Shown: positions 54,291 to 64,000 of the stretch, one piece after another | Layout: the number at the start of each line of letters is the position of its first letter | Numbering within the stretch: position 1 is the stretch's first letter | From: Armigeres subalbatus | Lineage: Eukaryota; Arthropoda; Insecta; Diptera; Culicidae | Direction: 5' to 3' | Length of the DNA: 64,000 nucleotides | Assembly (NCBI RefSeq): GCF_024139115.2 | Contig: NC_085141.1 | Coordinates: 180,241,047-180,305,046 of the forward strand | Notes under the pieces: model-generated | Told to the model about the DNA's origin: nothing | The model's input: only the letters and a program-made list of their open reading frames with translations | Database searches by the model: none | Program-made: the position numbers and the translations under genes

Positions 54291-54577
54291 GGCTCTCCTT
54301 AGCCGTGCGGTAAGACGCGCGGCTACAAAGCAAGACCATGCTGAGGGTGGCTGAGTTCGATTCCCGGTGCCGGTCTAGGCAATTTTCGGATTGGAAATTG
54401 TCTCGACTTCCCTGGGCATGAAAGTATCATCGTGCTAGCCTCATGATATACGAATGCAAAAATGGTAACCTGGCTTAGAAACCTCGCAGTTAATAACTGT
54501 TGAGGTGCTTAATGAACACTAAGCTGCGAGGCGGCTCTGTCTCAGTGTGGGGATGTAATGCCAATAAGAAGAAGAAG
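54291..54577 (+). mobile_element. Feilai-like SINE, full length
   Basis: Close to the 18370-18657 copy: A-box TAGCCGTGCGGTAAG, B-box GAGTTCGATTCC (one change), body and (GAA)n tail all present. No clear target duplication seen. Confidence 0.85.
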
Positions 54578-55666
54578 GATTGTGGGAGACAATATCAAAT
54601 AATTTATTCTCCGAAATACAACCTCAGGGTCAACTATTTTGGAAAAGAATCTGTTTTCTCTACCTTATTCTACTACTTTCAGGCTTCATTTCAGGTTGTT
54701 TAAATCGAGGGGATAATTGAAAATAACCCCATATTATTGCAATGAAAAATTACCGTTTTTTTTTTCATTTTCAAGCACTAATTTGCTATTTTGAAGTGTT
54801 TTGCTTCCATGGCTTACTTCGTGATATGGAAAACGCCACACCATTTTGTTATAGAGCCTGAGCAGAAGCTAATATCTTGAAAACAGCAGTTCTTATGAAC
54901 TTGATATGAATAAGAGGTAACATGACAAAAAATAATATCAAAAATTAATATCCAAAATAAATACTTTAGGCATAACATTATCAGATATTTTAATACAAAA
55001 CGAAAAATAATTATGTTTTGCCTTTGATATTGTAATAACAACATATGTTAAGCCTTGAATATTTTGTATATTACTTTTTGTTATTTCGTATCTTATACAT
55101 GTGAGTAATTCTCGCTGAGACCGGGCCACTATTTGCACGAGGTCTTTAAAAATGCCCAAATTTATGTTCATTCGAATGCTTTCGGCGAGTTTATTAGGGA
55201 GCCGAGTTAAATTCAATTCTTGATTCACCAAAACTGTCATAACTCCAACATTTCTCAACCGATCCTAGGGATAAGCATATCGTTGGAAACAGGAAGAGTG
55301 TATCCTCAATTTACAATAATAACAATGGGGCAGCCACCTTTTTTAAGGGTCACCCTAATTAAACTTGGGAAAATTGCTCTAAATCAGTCAATTTAAGAGC
55401 TAGAGAAATATTTTTCTTAGCAAAATTCTTGGAATCTGGCTGTACTATAACTTCCCGGAACATTGTATAACCGTATCTCTGCAAATGAAAAAGTTTTATT
55501 TTTCATTTTTTTCAAATGTGGCCCATCCTAATTTTTATGAAAACCTCAATAAGCCCCTCACCGTTAGGAGCAACTTTGTAAAACAAAGTTTTTTTCTATC
55601 TCTGCTATTTTCGGCTTGAACAACTTATTACCGCTTTGTATGCTACCACTGTGTTTGCTGTATGGA
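54578..55666. other. No gene; unassigned repeat-like sequence
   Basis: AT-rich, with no domain. It lies between the leader of array C and the inverted repeat at 55667, where array A has only ~170 bp, so it (with the SINE) looks like later inserted DNA. Confidence 0.4.
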
Positions 55667-55880
55667 CCACTGTGCAGTGTATATTTTTTTCACATATCCC
55701 CATTGATTACCTAAAACTTTATCAAAGACACCAAAATGATCGGACAAGCCGTTTTCAAGTTATATTTTTTTGAAAGTGTTCAATGTGTTTTTGCTTAGGC
55801 TCTTGTCAAAAGTTACACCAGAGTTAAAACGGCAAACCAATGATGCAGATAATGTTTTTTGGCCATGAAGGATGTATATT
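55667..55880 (-). repeat. Inverted copy of the 38146-38350 repeat
   Basis: Reverse complement of 38146-38350: TTTTCACATATCCCCATTGA, GCCGTTTTCAAGTTATAT, TTAAAACGGCAAACCAATGA, GGCCATGAAGGATGTAT. See the plus-strand copy. Confidence 0.8.
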
Positions 55881-57368
55881 CAAAATTTCAGGGAAATCGA
55901 AAAATACAAATATAAATCGACCTTCGATTTCACAAAGAATTGCTCAAATGCCAAATAATTTACTCCAAATTCCGTTTCGTATAATCTGATGTACTTTTGG
56001 AATCTATTTCATCATCTCTCAAAATAATTTGTAATTTTCCTACTGAAGCTCTCCAAAGTAATGTATAAGTTACTAAGAGTTAAGAATAGTTCAAGAAAGA
56101 TTAATGCTAACCCTCCAAACACTGCTCTCCAATCATTCGATTGGAGTCACTTATTACCTAAATAATCAGCAATACCGAATGTGACCCACATTAGTTAAAC
56201 TTATTTACGACCATGGCACTCCAAACCAACTTGTAATCAGACATGTGCCTACGATGGAGGCATGATTCTATCCTCTTGTGTCTTGATTGCCATACTATAG
56301 ATGCTGACGACTCTCGCATTAGGATAAACACGTACAAGATACAAATCTAATTACAGACAGTGGGGGTCGCTCGTCGTTGTCGACTTCCGCCGTCGTCCTG
56401 ATGGAAACACATGCGTCGTCGAAAACTGCGGGGGGACGATGATGACAATTTGGCTGACAACTTTTGTGTCAAACGAATGGCGACCGACGGGGAAAAAATG
56501 GAGTCCGCTTCGTTCACATTATTTCGGATACAGCCCACTGACTGAAAGCGCCATCGTCCGTTGGCGTTGGTGGTAAACAAAATAGAAGATTTAATTATGA
56601 TACTCCCGAGAAATATATCTATCACAGGGGGAGCGTTTCCGGAAATCTAATGAAATCTACATTACGAATTGCGGTACGGGTAAGGCAAGCAAGGACTGCC
56701 TCCTGGTTGTGTGCCGTGGGCGCCACAAAGGGACAGACTTCCGAAACGATGACGGAAAAGTTTTCAGCATTTACCTGTAACGTAATTTACTTCAGTGCCG
56801 AAGTGTACAAACCCGACATGAATGTATTTAATGTTTGTTCTAAATAGGGCCAAAATGAGCAGACTATGTAGTAACTTACTGTGGTATCGATTTTCTGACC
56901 GGACGCAGACACCTTTAAACAAATAGAAAGCATAACTGAAGCAAAGCACGTAAACCGTAATAACGACCCGGTCTTGCCGGCACGCAGCTGTTAATTGGGT
57001 ATCAGGGAGCACATACTTTTCCTGAAGGTAATAATAAAGCACTTTCGCAGCTCGTAAATCCGGCGCAATATCCTGTCCCTTGTTCACACATGACAGATGC
57101 TGTGGCTGTAGAACACATCACGTTTTGATATTATATGTGCTGCGAGCCTTGTAAGCCTTGTATTCTAACATATTGGCGAACGCTTCGAAGCTCGCTTTAT
57201 TCTAGTCATCAAATACAAAGTGTTGTATCGTTCAACTGCAAGTCTCACATTGTTGATGAGCTATAAATTGTAACAGAAAACTGCGAGAAGCTATGAAAAC
57301 CTAGCACAGAACATAATTTGATTAGAAAATTATGTTAAGCTTTTTAGTGTCACTTGTCTTCACTTGTC
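55881..57368. other. No recognisable gene
   Basis: Minus frames at 56347-56625 and 56764-57087 and a plus frame at 56650-56847 have no family signature. The 56350-56540 part is GC-richer. Nothing else is supportable. Confidence 0.35.
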
Positions 57369-57655
57369 ATCTTCTTCTTCTTTTTCTTATTGGCAACACA
57401 TCCCCCACTGGGACATTGCCGCCTCGCTGCTTAGTGTTCATTCAGCACCTCCACAGTTATTAACCGCGAAGTTTCTAAGCCAAGTTACCATTTTTGCAAT
57501 CGTATATCATGAGGCTAGCACGATGATACTTTTATGCCCAGGGAAGTCGGGACAATTTCCAAACCGAAAATTGCCTACACACGCACCGGGAATCGAAGCC
57601 AGCCACCCATGGTCTAGCTTTATAGCCACGAATCTTACCGCTAAGGAGGGCCCCA
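57369..57655 (-). mobile_element. Feilai-like SINE
   Basis: Minus copy: TCTTCTTCTTC tail, ATCCCCCACTGGGACATTGC, CGCCTCGCTGCTTAGTGTTC, TATATCATGAGGCTAGCACG, B-box inverse GGGAATCGAAGCC, and CTTACCGCTAAGGAGGGCCC. Moderately diverged, full length. Confidence 0.82.
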
Positions 57656-57697
57656 AAGCTACAATTCAAGTGGTAAAACCAAATAAGATAGAAACTT

Positions 57698-57745
57698 GGG
57701 TAGAAATAACTCGTCTTATGGCAGATGGTTGAACATGTTCCTTTC
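57698..57745. repeat. Penelope tail remnant
   Basis: AACTCGTCTTATGGCAGATG..GAACATGTTCC resembles 42320-42352 (AACTCGTCTTATGACAGGTG..AACATTCC), the tail side of the Penelope foldback. Only ~45 bp are recognisable. Confidence 0.4.
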
Positions 57746-59147
57746 CTTCAAGCTCAATTTGAAACGCAACATAATTAATCCCAGGTCAAAGAAAAAATCG
57801 TTTTCTGCCGAGCAAAGGAACAAGATATTCGCACCTCACAATAGGACAGCCCCATATAAAGGTGTGTCCAAAACTACCAAAAGGCCAATTTTCGATTTGG
57901 GCGAGTAAAATGTGATGGATACACAGCTTATAATCTATATTTCTGTAATCAGGACGGTTTTTATTTTTTAGATTTTTGAGGGAGGGGTGGAAGGCGTTCA
58001 AACTATTTTTTTTACTATTTTTACGTTTTTTGGGAAAACGGACAGCTTTGCCATGTTTTCGTCTCAAAAGTAACATATTTATAAATCGTTACAAAGATCT
58101 TAAACAGATCTATGCAATTACCGGGATTAATGAGGTGTTTTGGTAAACTCTTATTTTTCAATTTGAATCTGAGTTACTCAATGATGCCGCATTATTTGAA
58201 TTTGGTGACGAACACAATTTACATAACATTTTAAGGGGGAGGGTTATGCCTTAACGTTAAAAGCGTCACGCAGTGAGAAGGGAAGTTGTTCAAAATTTAC
58301 AATTTTGACATTACTAGTAGTGTGTTGAATAACTCTTTGCCACAACACCATTTTTTTAATTATGAAAGAAATCTTAATAAAATATCAAATAAATGAAATT
58401 CCATTTCGTTGATGTCACAATATGACGCTAATTGAATCTGTTCTGCCCTCCTTTGTTGGTATAATAAGTTCTACCCGTGAATTTTCAACACCAGAAGCTA
58501 ATAGTGCTTTTTTGATCATTTTAGGAAATCTGTGTTGCGTCCATTTGTCTGTGACACGAATATACAGTATATGACCATTAGTATTTTATCCAGCATCAAA
58601 CAGGCTTATTGCAAGCCAAACGGTGACCAAATTCCGTTGGTTTGTAGAATATGACAAAAATCGATACTATGCCGAAAATTGGCCCCATACCCCATTGAAG
58701 GCTCAGAAAAACCTCTGTAAAACAAACCAAAATTTAAAAAAAAATCTGACTGATTCACCTAGCGTTTCTCGTGCATTATATATAAAACAGTATATCGGCA
58801 ATAGGGAACAATGGGACAGGATTCCTCTCCGAGTGCAACCAATTTGCGAGCAAATCGATTAAGGATATGTGCCTCAAATGTGAGCTAAACTTGTTGATTC
58901 GTCTTTGGTGTAGTCCAAAGTCCCATCTAACGTAATTTGTAAAGGGTAAATGCCAAAAAGTTAGCTAGACTTTTTTACACACACACATTTGGTCATAAGA
59001 CCCGTTCAGCAAAGGACATTTACGGCCAAATGATCTTCTTGGCCACACGACCGTTCAGGCAAGAGACATTTGCGACCGTATGACCTGTTGGCCAAATGAG
59101 CATTTCTGTCGAACGAAATTGTTGTGAAAACTCATATGTGAATATGT
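57746..59147. other. No gene; short imperfect repeats at 58985-59100
   Basis: Within 58985-59100, GGTCATAAGACCCGTTCAGC, GGCCACACGACCGTTCAGGC and GACCGTATGACCTGTTGGCC are degenerate copies of a ~42-bp unit. The rest is unassigned. Confidence 0.45.
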
Positions 59148-59168
59148 TTTTTTTTTATTTATTTATTA

Positions 59169-59862
59169 TCAGACTAAGGCCGGAGTGGCGTGTGCTGCAC
59201 ATAAAAGTCTTCTCCATTCAGCTCGGTCCATGGCTGCACTTCGCCAACCACGCAGTCTGCGGAGGGTCCGCAAATCGTCCTCCACCTGATCGATCCACCT
59301 TGCCCGCTGTGCACCTCGCCTTCTTGTTCCCGTCGGATCGTTGTCGAGAACCATTTTCACCGGATTACTGTCCGACATTCTGGCTACGTGCCCGGCCCAC
59401 CGCAGTCTTCCGATTTTCGTGGTGTGAACGATGGATGGTTCTCCCAACAGCTGATGCAACTCGTGGTTCATTCGCCTCCTCCACGTACCGTCCGCCATCT
59501 GCACCCCACCATAGATGGTACGCAACACTTTCCTTCCAAAAACTCCCAGTGCGCGTTGGTCCTCCACGAGCATCGTCCAGGTCTCGTGTCCGTAGAGAAC
59601 TACCGGTCTTATAAGCGTTTTGTAGATAGTCAGTTTGGTACGGCGGCGAACTCTATTCGATCGGAGCGTCTTACGGAGTCCAAAGTACGTACGATTTCCA
59701 GCCACTATGCGCCTCCGAATTTCTCTGCTGGTATTGTTATCGGCGGTCACCAGTGAGCCCAAGTACACGAATTCTTCTACCACCTCGATTTCGTCACCAC
59801 CGATAGAGACTCGTGGTGGGTGGCTTACATTGACCTCTCTTGAGCCTGTTCCTATCATGTAC
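59169..59862 (-). pseudogene. RTE LINE: C-terminal domain
   Basis: Begins MIGTGSREVNVSHPPRVSIG then GDEIEVVEEFVYLGSLVTAD, IYKTLIRPVVLYGHETWTML, GRLRWAGHVARMSDSNPVKM and RWIDQVEDDLRTL, ending RRLLCAAHATPALV. This 230-residue stretch is uninterrupted and more intact than the equivalent part at 48240-48905. The apparent Met is inside the ORF (the KYM of SKTKYM) at the insertion junction. Confidence 0.85.
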
Positions 59863-61317
59863 TTTTTTTTTGTTGGGGCGTAGAACCACTGCGTCCATTG
59901 AGTTGAACTTTTGTGGTATACCCCGGATTACTCTTAACTATGTATTCGCATCTTGTAGGTTGATCACCATTTGTCAAGTAAAACAACCTAAGACGCGTCT
60001 TTTCCCAGTCCGGTATAATTGAGTTAATAAAACCCACTACCTTTCCAGGATTTGCAGTCCAAATATCTCCTGGTTGCATAAAGCCACTATTTAGAAATTT
60101 AGATCTACCCTTGTAAAATGCATCGCAACTGCAAAGCAGATGTTCCGAGGTTTCACGTTCCATGTTACAGAAACGACAGATATCATTCTGAATCTGGCCA
60201 ATATTTTTCAAGTGATATCTGCTCGGGCAGTGTCCGGTTATTAGGCCAGTGAAGGTGCAAAGAGCTATCTTGCTGAGCTCCAAGAGCTTTTCGGTTACTT
60301 TAACATTGGGAATTATAAATCTCTTTGATTGAGCACACTTTTCGGCAACCAACCAGTTGGTCATCAACCTTTGTGCTTCCCAGGATTTCAATTCCATTTT
60401 TATAGTACAGTATGATATACCGCAGAAAGGTTCTGGGCCAATAAACTATGTGTTTGAACCTCGTTTTGCAAGCTCGTCTGCCTTTTCATTACCTTCAATT
60501 CCACAGTGTCCTGGAACCCAGTACAGATTTACGGAGTTCTCTTGGCACACTTTTCGCAATGAAAGAATGCAGTCCCAGACAAGTTTTGATGTACATTTAA
60601 AGCTACTCAATGCTTTGAGTGCCGCTTGACTATCTGTGAAGATACAAATATTTGCATATCTATATTTCTTCTCTACACAGATATTAGCACATTTCATTAT
60701 AGCAAAAATCTCCGCTTGGAACACCGTTGGATAGTTTCCCATTGCCACTGAGATCGATATCCCAGGGCCGAAGATTCCTGCTCCCATTTTTGTTCCTATT
60801 TTTGAGCCATCTGTGTAGGACAGTGGGACCTCCGACTTCCCAGTCCATACGTGATGGCTCACGTATGTTATAAGGATGTCATAGTTCTCCACAGGTTTCA
60901 TCCAGTCTCCACTCATATTCATCACTGGCCCATATTGAAAATTTTGTGAGATACTCAAGTGGCCCACTAAATCGCCTGACTTGAATAACTTCAATCGTTT
61001 AAGTTTTTGCACATTATTTTCCGCTTCTAACTGCACGAATTTATACAATGGTAGCAGATTTAGAATTGCGTCTAACGACTTTGAAGGGGTTCTATGCATC
61101 GCTCCCGTTATAGCAATGGACACTAACCTTTGCAGTTTTGTCAGCATCTACTGTGCGGTAGCCTCTTTTGTTTTTGGCCACCTTACAAGAGCAGCATATG
61201 TCAGTTTTGGACGAATAATGGAAGTATAAATCCACTTTATCATTTTTGGTCTTAAGCCCCATTTTCTTCCAAATGTTTTACAGCATATCCAGAAGGCACT
61301 AGTTGCCTTTCCGATCG
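59863..61317 (-). mobile_element. I-like LINE insert with RNase H, 5'-truncated
   Basis: The plus-strand T-run at 59863-59872 is its A-tail, next to the RTE TAC ATG codons. It includes the C-terminal part of an ORF2 with RNase H. The 5' junction is near 61318, where the RTE frame EAKRIGLV stops and ATSAFWICCKTFGRKWGLRP begins. Insertion in the same orientation as its host. Confidence 0.8.
59873..61300 (-). pseudogene. I-like LINE ORF2: RT end, RNase H, Cys/His tail
   Basis: From the 5' side: WGLRPKMIKWIYTSIIRPKL and TYAALVRWPKTKE (RT thumb); MLTKLQRLVSIAITGAMHRT; RNase H with VPLSYTDGSKIGTKMGAGIF, FQAEIFAIMKCAN, NICIFTDSQAALKALSS and NLYWVPGHCGIEGNEKADEL. After a stop near 60440: MELKSWEAQRLMTNWLVAEK, then CTFTGLITGHCPSRYHLKNI and CRFCNMERETSEHLLCSC. 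Two stops break it. The SYTDGSK/FTDSQAA/GHCGIEGNEKAD set is typical of I-clade RNase H. Confidence 0.83.
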
Positions 61318-61690
61318 CACTAGTCCAATCCGTTTAGCTTCGCTTTTCAGTCTGATGTAGGCTTCCTCCATCCTCTCAAAGTTACGTGCCATGATATGAA
61401 TGTCGTCGGCGAAACCAAATAACTGGACGGACTTCGTGAAAATCGTACCACTCGTGTCAATCCCTGCCCTTCGTATTACTCCCTCCAAAGCGATGTTGAA
61501 TAGCAGACACGAAAGACCATCACCTTGCCGTAACCCTCTACGCGTTTCGAAGGGACTCGAGAATGCCCCTGAAACTCGAACTACGCACATCACCCGATCC
61601 ATCGTCGCCTTGATCAATCGTATCAGTTTATCCGGAAATCCGTTTTCGTGCATTAGCTGCCATAGCTGGTCCCGATCGATTGTATCATGT
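61318..61690 (-). pseudogene. RTE LINE: RT core upstream of the insert
   Basis: Reads YDTIDRDQLWQLMHENGFPD, KLIRLIKATMDRVMCVVRVS, RRGLRQGDGLSCLLFNIALE, VQLFGFADDIHIMARNFERM (FADD box) and LKSEAKRIGL, then enters the insert. The 5' limit falls within the block that in the complete RTE reads FKAAYDSIDR. Upstream sequence is unrelated. Confidence 0.85.
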
Positions 61691-61739
61691 GAATATGTAC
61701 AATGTACATTATGCGGAAGATATTGATTTGAAAAATGTA

Positions 61740-62960
61740 TGCAATCCCTGAACAAGGCCATTCAAGAGAGCCAGAAAGCCTATTTCAGCTGCCTGTGTCA
61801 GAGCGTCGCCAGCAGTAAGGGTAGGAGCTGCCGACGAAGTGTTGGCTAGGGTGACGGTAGAAAAACTTTTTTTATATATCTTTATTAAGGAGGAGGCTCA
61901 CCTCCGAGAGGTAGTAAAACTAATAACGGCCAAGTTGTCAACCAATGTCCAGGTCAACCATGCAGAGGTGGTCCTGTTACCGAAACCTGGCAAGCAATTA
62001 GACATAAAGATCCCAAGTAAAATTTGTTCTCGACAGGCCACAGATGCTACAAGTACGAGGCTTGCGGAATAGACACTAGGGGAACTGTATCGGTTTTGGC
62101 CATGTTCCTAATTTGGCCAATTTTGCGAATAACTCCAAAAATAAAGCAATTCGGGAGGGTTTTATTAGTTCCAACAAGAGATATATCCCTCACGATTCAA
62201 CACTGCTTTTAACTGACCCATTATTTTGGAAAAATATGTATTTTTCAGGGTTGGCCAAAATAGGCACTAAGTTGGCCAAAACCGGTGCACTTCCCCTACC
62301 ACCGATAACATCGTAGGAAGAAAGTTCCAGAATGCAGAGCAGTGGAATGCTATCGCAAGAGCGACGACCAGGATAGCCAACATCCTACAACGAAGTTTGA
62401 ACCCGAAGCAGTAGTAGTCCGACTACTTATTGTCACGATCGATAGCGGAGGAGCTCCCGTCGGAGCGGGATAGTTCTGCCACCGTGGGCTATCTAAGTCA
62501 TTCGCGATATCGATCTGAATGGCTGAATGGCAGGATCGGGATGGCTAAATGGTTTGAGGGCACTTAAAATCGGTTACCGGAGTAAGCTAGATCCACCTCC
62601 GGGTGAACGTACCGGATTCAGGTTATTGGAGCACCATTAAACCGGACGCTGTCATCACCCGGAATCTTTTGATCGACTTCAGCACTTGTTCGGTCACACA
62701 TTGTGCCTGGTCGTCGGTTGCAGGGGAGCTCCGTTCTATCCGTCGGGGTAGGATAGATCAGTTGCTGGAGACTATCCGAGTAGTCCGCGATCAAGGCTGA
62801 ACCTGAATGGCTCAACGATTAAGCTGGGAGCCAAAAGGCTAAAGGATATTGTAAGCAAGTTACTCGAAGTAGGGTAGATTCACCGACGGGGACTAATTGA
62901 GTATGGAGTGGTATGTGAACGCACCGGCATTAGGTCGTCCAGGCAATATTGAGTCCGTAA
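61740..62960 (+). pseudogene. Possible R1-clade LINE remnant: gag piece, ORF2 end, 3' UTR
   Basis: 61895-62025 reads LREVVKLITAKLSTNVQVNH then AEVVLLPKPGKQLDIKIPSK, like the region before the zinc knuckles of R1-type gag; GHRCYKYEACGIDTRG nearby resembles a knuckle. 62304-62414 reads FQNAEQWNAIARATTRIANI then LQRSLNPKQ-stop, resembling the R1 ORF2 end. After it, a GC-rich non-coding stretch has partly duplicated words (GGAGGAGCTCCCGTCGGAGC; GGGAGCTCCGTTCTATCCGT) like a 3' UTR. The middle of the element is absent. Clade is uncertain. Confidence 0.4.
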
Positions 62961-64000
62961 TCTTTGGATCATCCTACACAACAACAAAATATTCAATGGA
63001 TGAGAATGCGCTTGGGCTGTGTTACGAAAAAACAACTAACGCCGAACGGCTGTGCCAGGGGTAAAACAACATTGTTATCGGTCGATATTTTTTTTAGTCC
63101 TGCTTACCATGAACAAGTTGGACTTGGACACGAACACGGCTTGTCACGGACAGTGTCTATTTACAGATTCCCATTCTGTTGAAAAAATGCCTCTAGCAGG
63201 ATATGATAGAGAGACTGCCCAAGTATTAAAGTCTTTCTCAATAACCACCGACATAAGACTTGTAAGTATTGTTGTTAACGTATGAGGAGCAAAGTATCTA
63301 CAGGAATATCACCGTTGACTTTGATCTACTGGATAGGATACGGACCACAATTCGTCGATTGGCCACATTCTTGGACTCGATCTAATACTTGGATACTCGA
63401 TCTAATACCCGTTTTTGACCAGCAGAGATACGGTACGGGTCAGCAAGAATACATCGCACAGTGGCAGGCCCTCATACACATCCCGGACAAAACCTGAGAT
63501 TGCGTTCAAAACTTCACCACAGAGTAATTTTGAAACGTTGAATTCATTTTGAGGTTAAAATGGTTATCCGACATACGTTATGTTATCCAAGGGCTTACGC
63601 AAGCCCAAGCCCTAGGATCTAGAACAAAGACAGCGTCCTCAATGTAACATTGCACCAGTCAATTTCCCGCTTTGGCGTAGCTATGCGTAATTCACCACAC
63701 TAACCACCGGAAAGTAGACAAATAAAATAGATTTTAATACATAATACACTTTACGGAATGAGCTTCAATTAGACACCAAAAAACAAATTTACAAGCTACA
63801 ATCAAAAAATTTTGGAACTTGCTCATTCAATATACGAAAAAAAAATTAGGTTTTGTCCGGCTTTCCGCCAATGTGCATCGGTCCCAGATTCGGCGACCGA
63901 CTGCTGCAGAAGCTTTAGAACGAACTGCCTTACTGTGATTAAGGTTTAACTGTGTTCCTGGCATGTCCGAGCTCATCTATAAACCAGACAGGCCTGTTCA
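62961..64000. other. No recognisable gene
   Basis: Short frames (62964-63285, 63282-63497) without known motifs. Nothing further to report before the window ends. Confidence 0.35.

Larger units (their letters stand above)
59148..61690 (-). mobile_element. RTE LINE, 5'-truncated, split by an I-like LINE
   Basis: The 3' tail (AATAAATAAATA on minus) is at ~59148-59168 with the stop only a few bases away. The RTE body runs 59169-59862 and resumes 61318-61690, with 59863-61317 being the insert. The 5' end lies in RT (YDTIDRDQLW). Joined across the insert, the order matches the RTE at 45886-48928. Confidence 0.85.

Noticed and set aside
1..64000. Endogenous viral elements, common in mosquito genomes
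   Set aside because: I looked for polymerase, nucleoprotein and glycoprotein motifs of RNA viruses in the frames and found none; every RT here belongs to LINE or Penelope elements.

Overview
This 64 kb window looks like mosquito DNA, most likely from an Aedes-type genome. The evidence is five copies of a tRNA-derived SINE resembling Feilai, several culicine-style LINE families, short (55-90 bp) GT-AG introns and low gene density. I see no host protein gene I can name. Essentially everything recognisable is mobile or repetitive DNA, much of it nested. The organism call is inference; the element classes are read from protein motifs, tails, inverted repeats and target duplications.

Layout. 1-938: gag of a LOA/Jockey-superfamily LINE (minus), leaving the window at its left edge. 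1289-1555: RTE fragment. 2681-~8830: a long but decayed LOA-type LINE (minus) with gag, APE endonuclease, RT and RNase H. 8945-11860: a repeat related to the 5' end of the Helentron, split by a LINE tail and by DNA carrying a 566-bp palindrome. 11866-12007: palindrome built on two opposed tRNA T-arms. 12116-15357: Penelope-like element with GIY-YIG endonuclease, long inverted repeats and hammerhead-like motifs. 15354-18030: tandem duplications and minisatellites. 18370-18657: SINE. 18900-20596: Jockey-like LINE (minus). 21421-21860: RTE fragment.

24806-~34860: a near-intact Helentron, a rolling-circle transposon. One spliced gene (27406-34259) encodes an N-terminal region, HUH Rep, PIF1-type helicase and a C-terminal APE-like endonuclease. 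Its 5' flank holds a shortened histone H2B gene end with a histone 3' stem-loop. An identical stem-loop lies in sense orientation 3' of the transposase gene. This combination is the most unusual feature of the window.

35180-38090: LINE tail, foldback MITEs and a SINE. Three arrays of one ~160-bp satellite family, each with the same leader, lie at 38525-39840, 44012-45330 and 52100-53994 (the last inverted). Between them are an RTE-like LINE (39905-43690, minus) split by a foldback of Penelope ends, and an RTE element with a 13-bp target duplication (45886-48928). The right end holds two more SINEs, an RTE copy split by an I-like RNase H LINE (59148-61690), and an R1-like remnant. Several stretches of 0.5-3 kb contain nothing I can identify.
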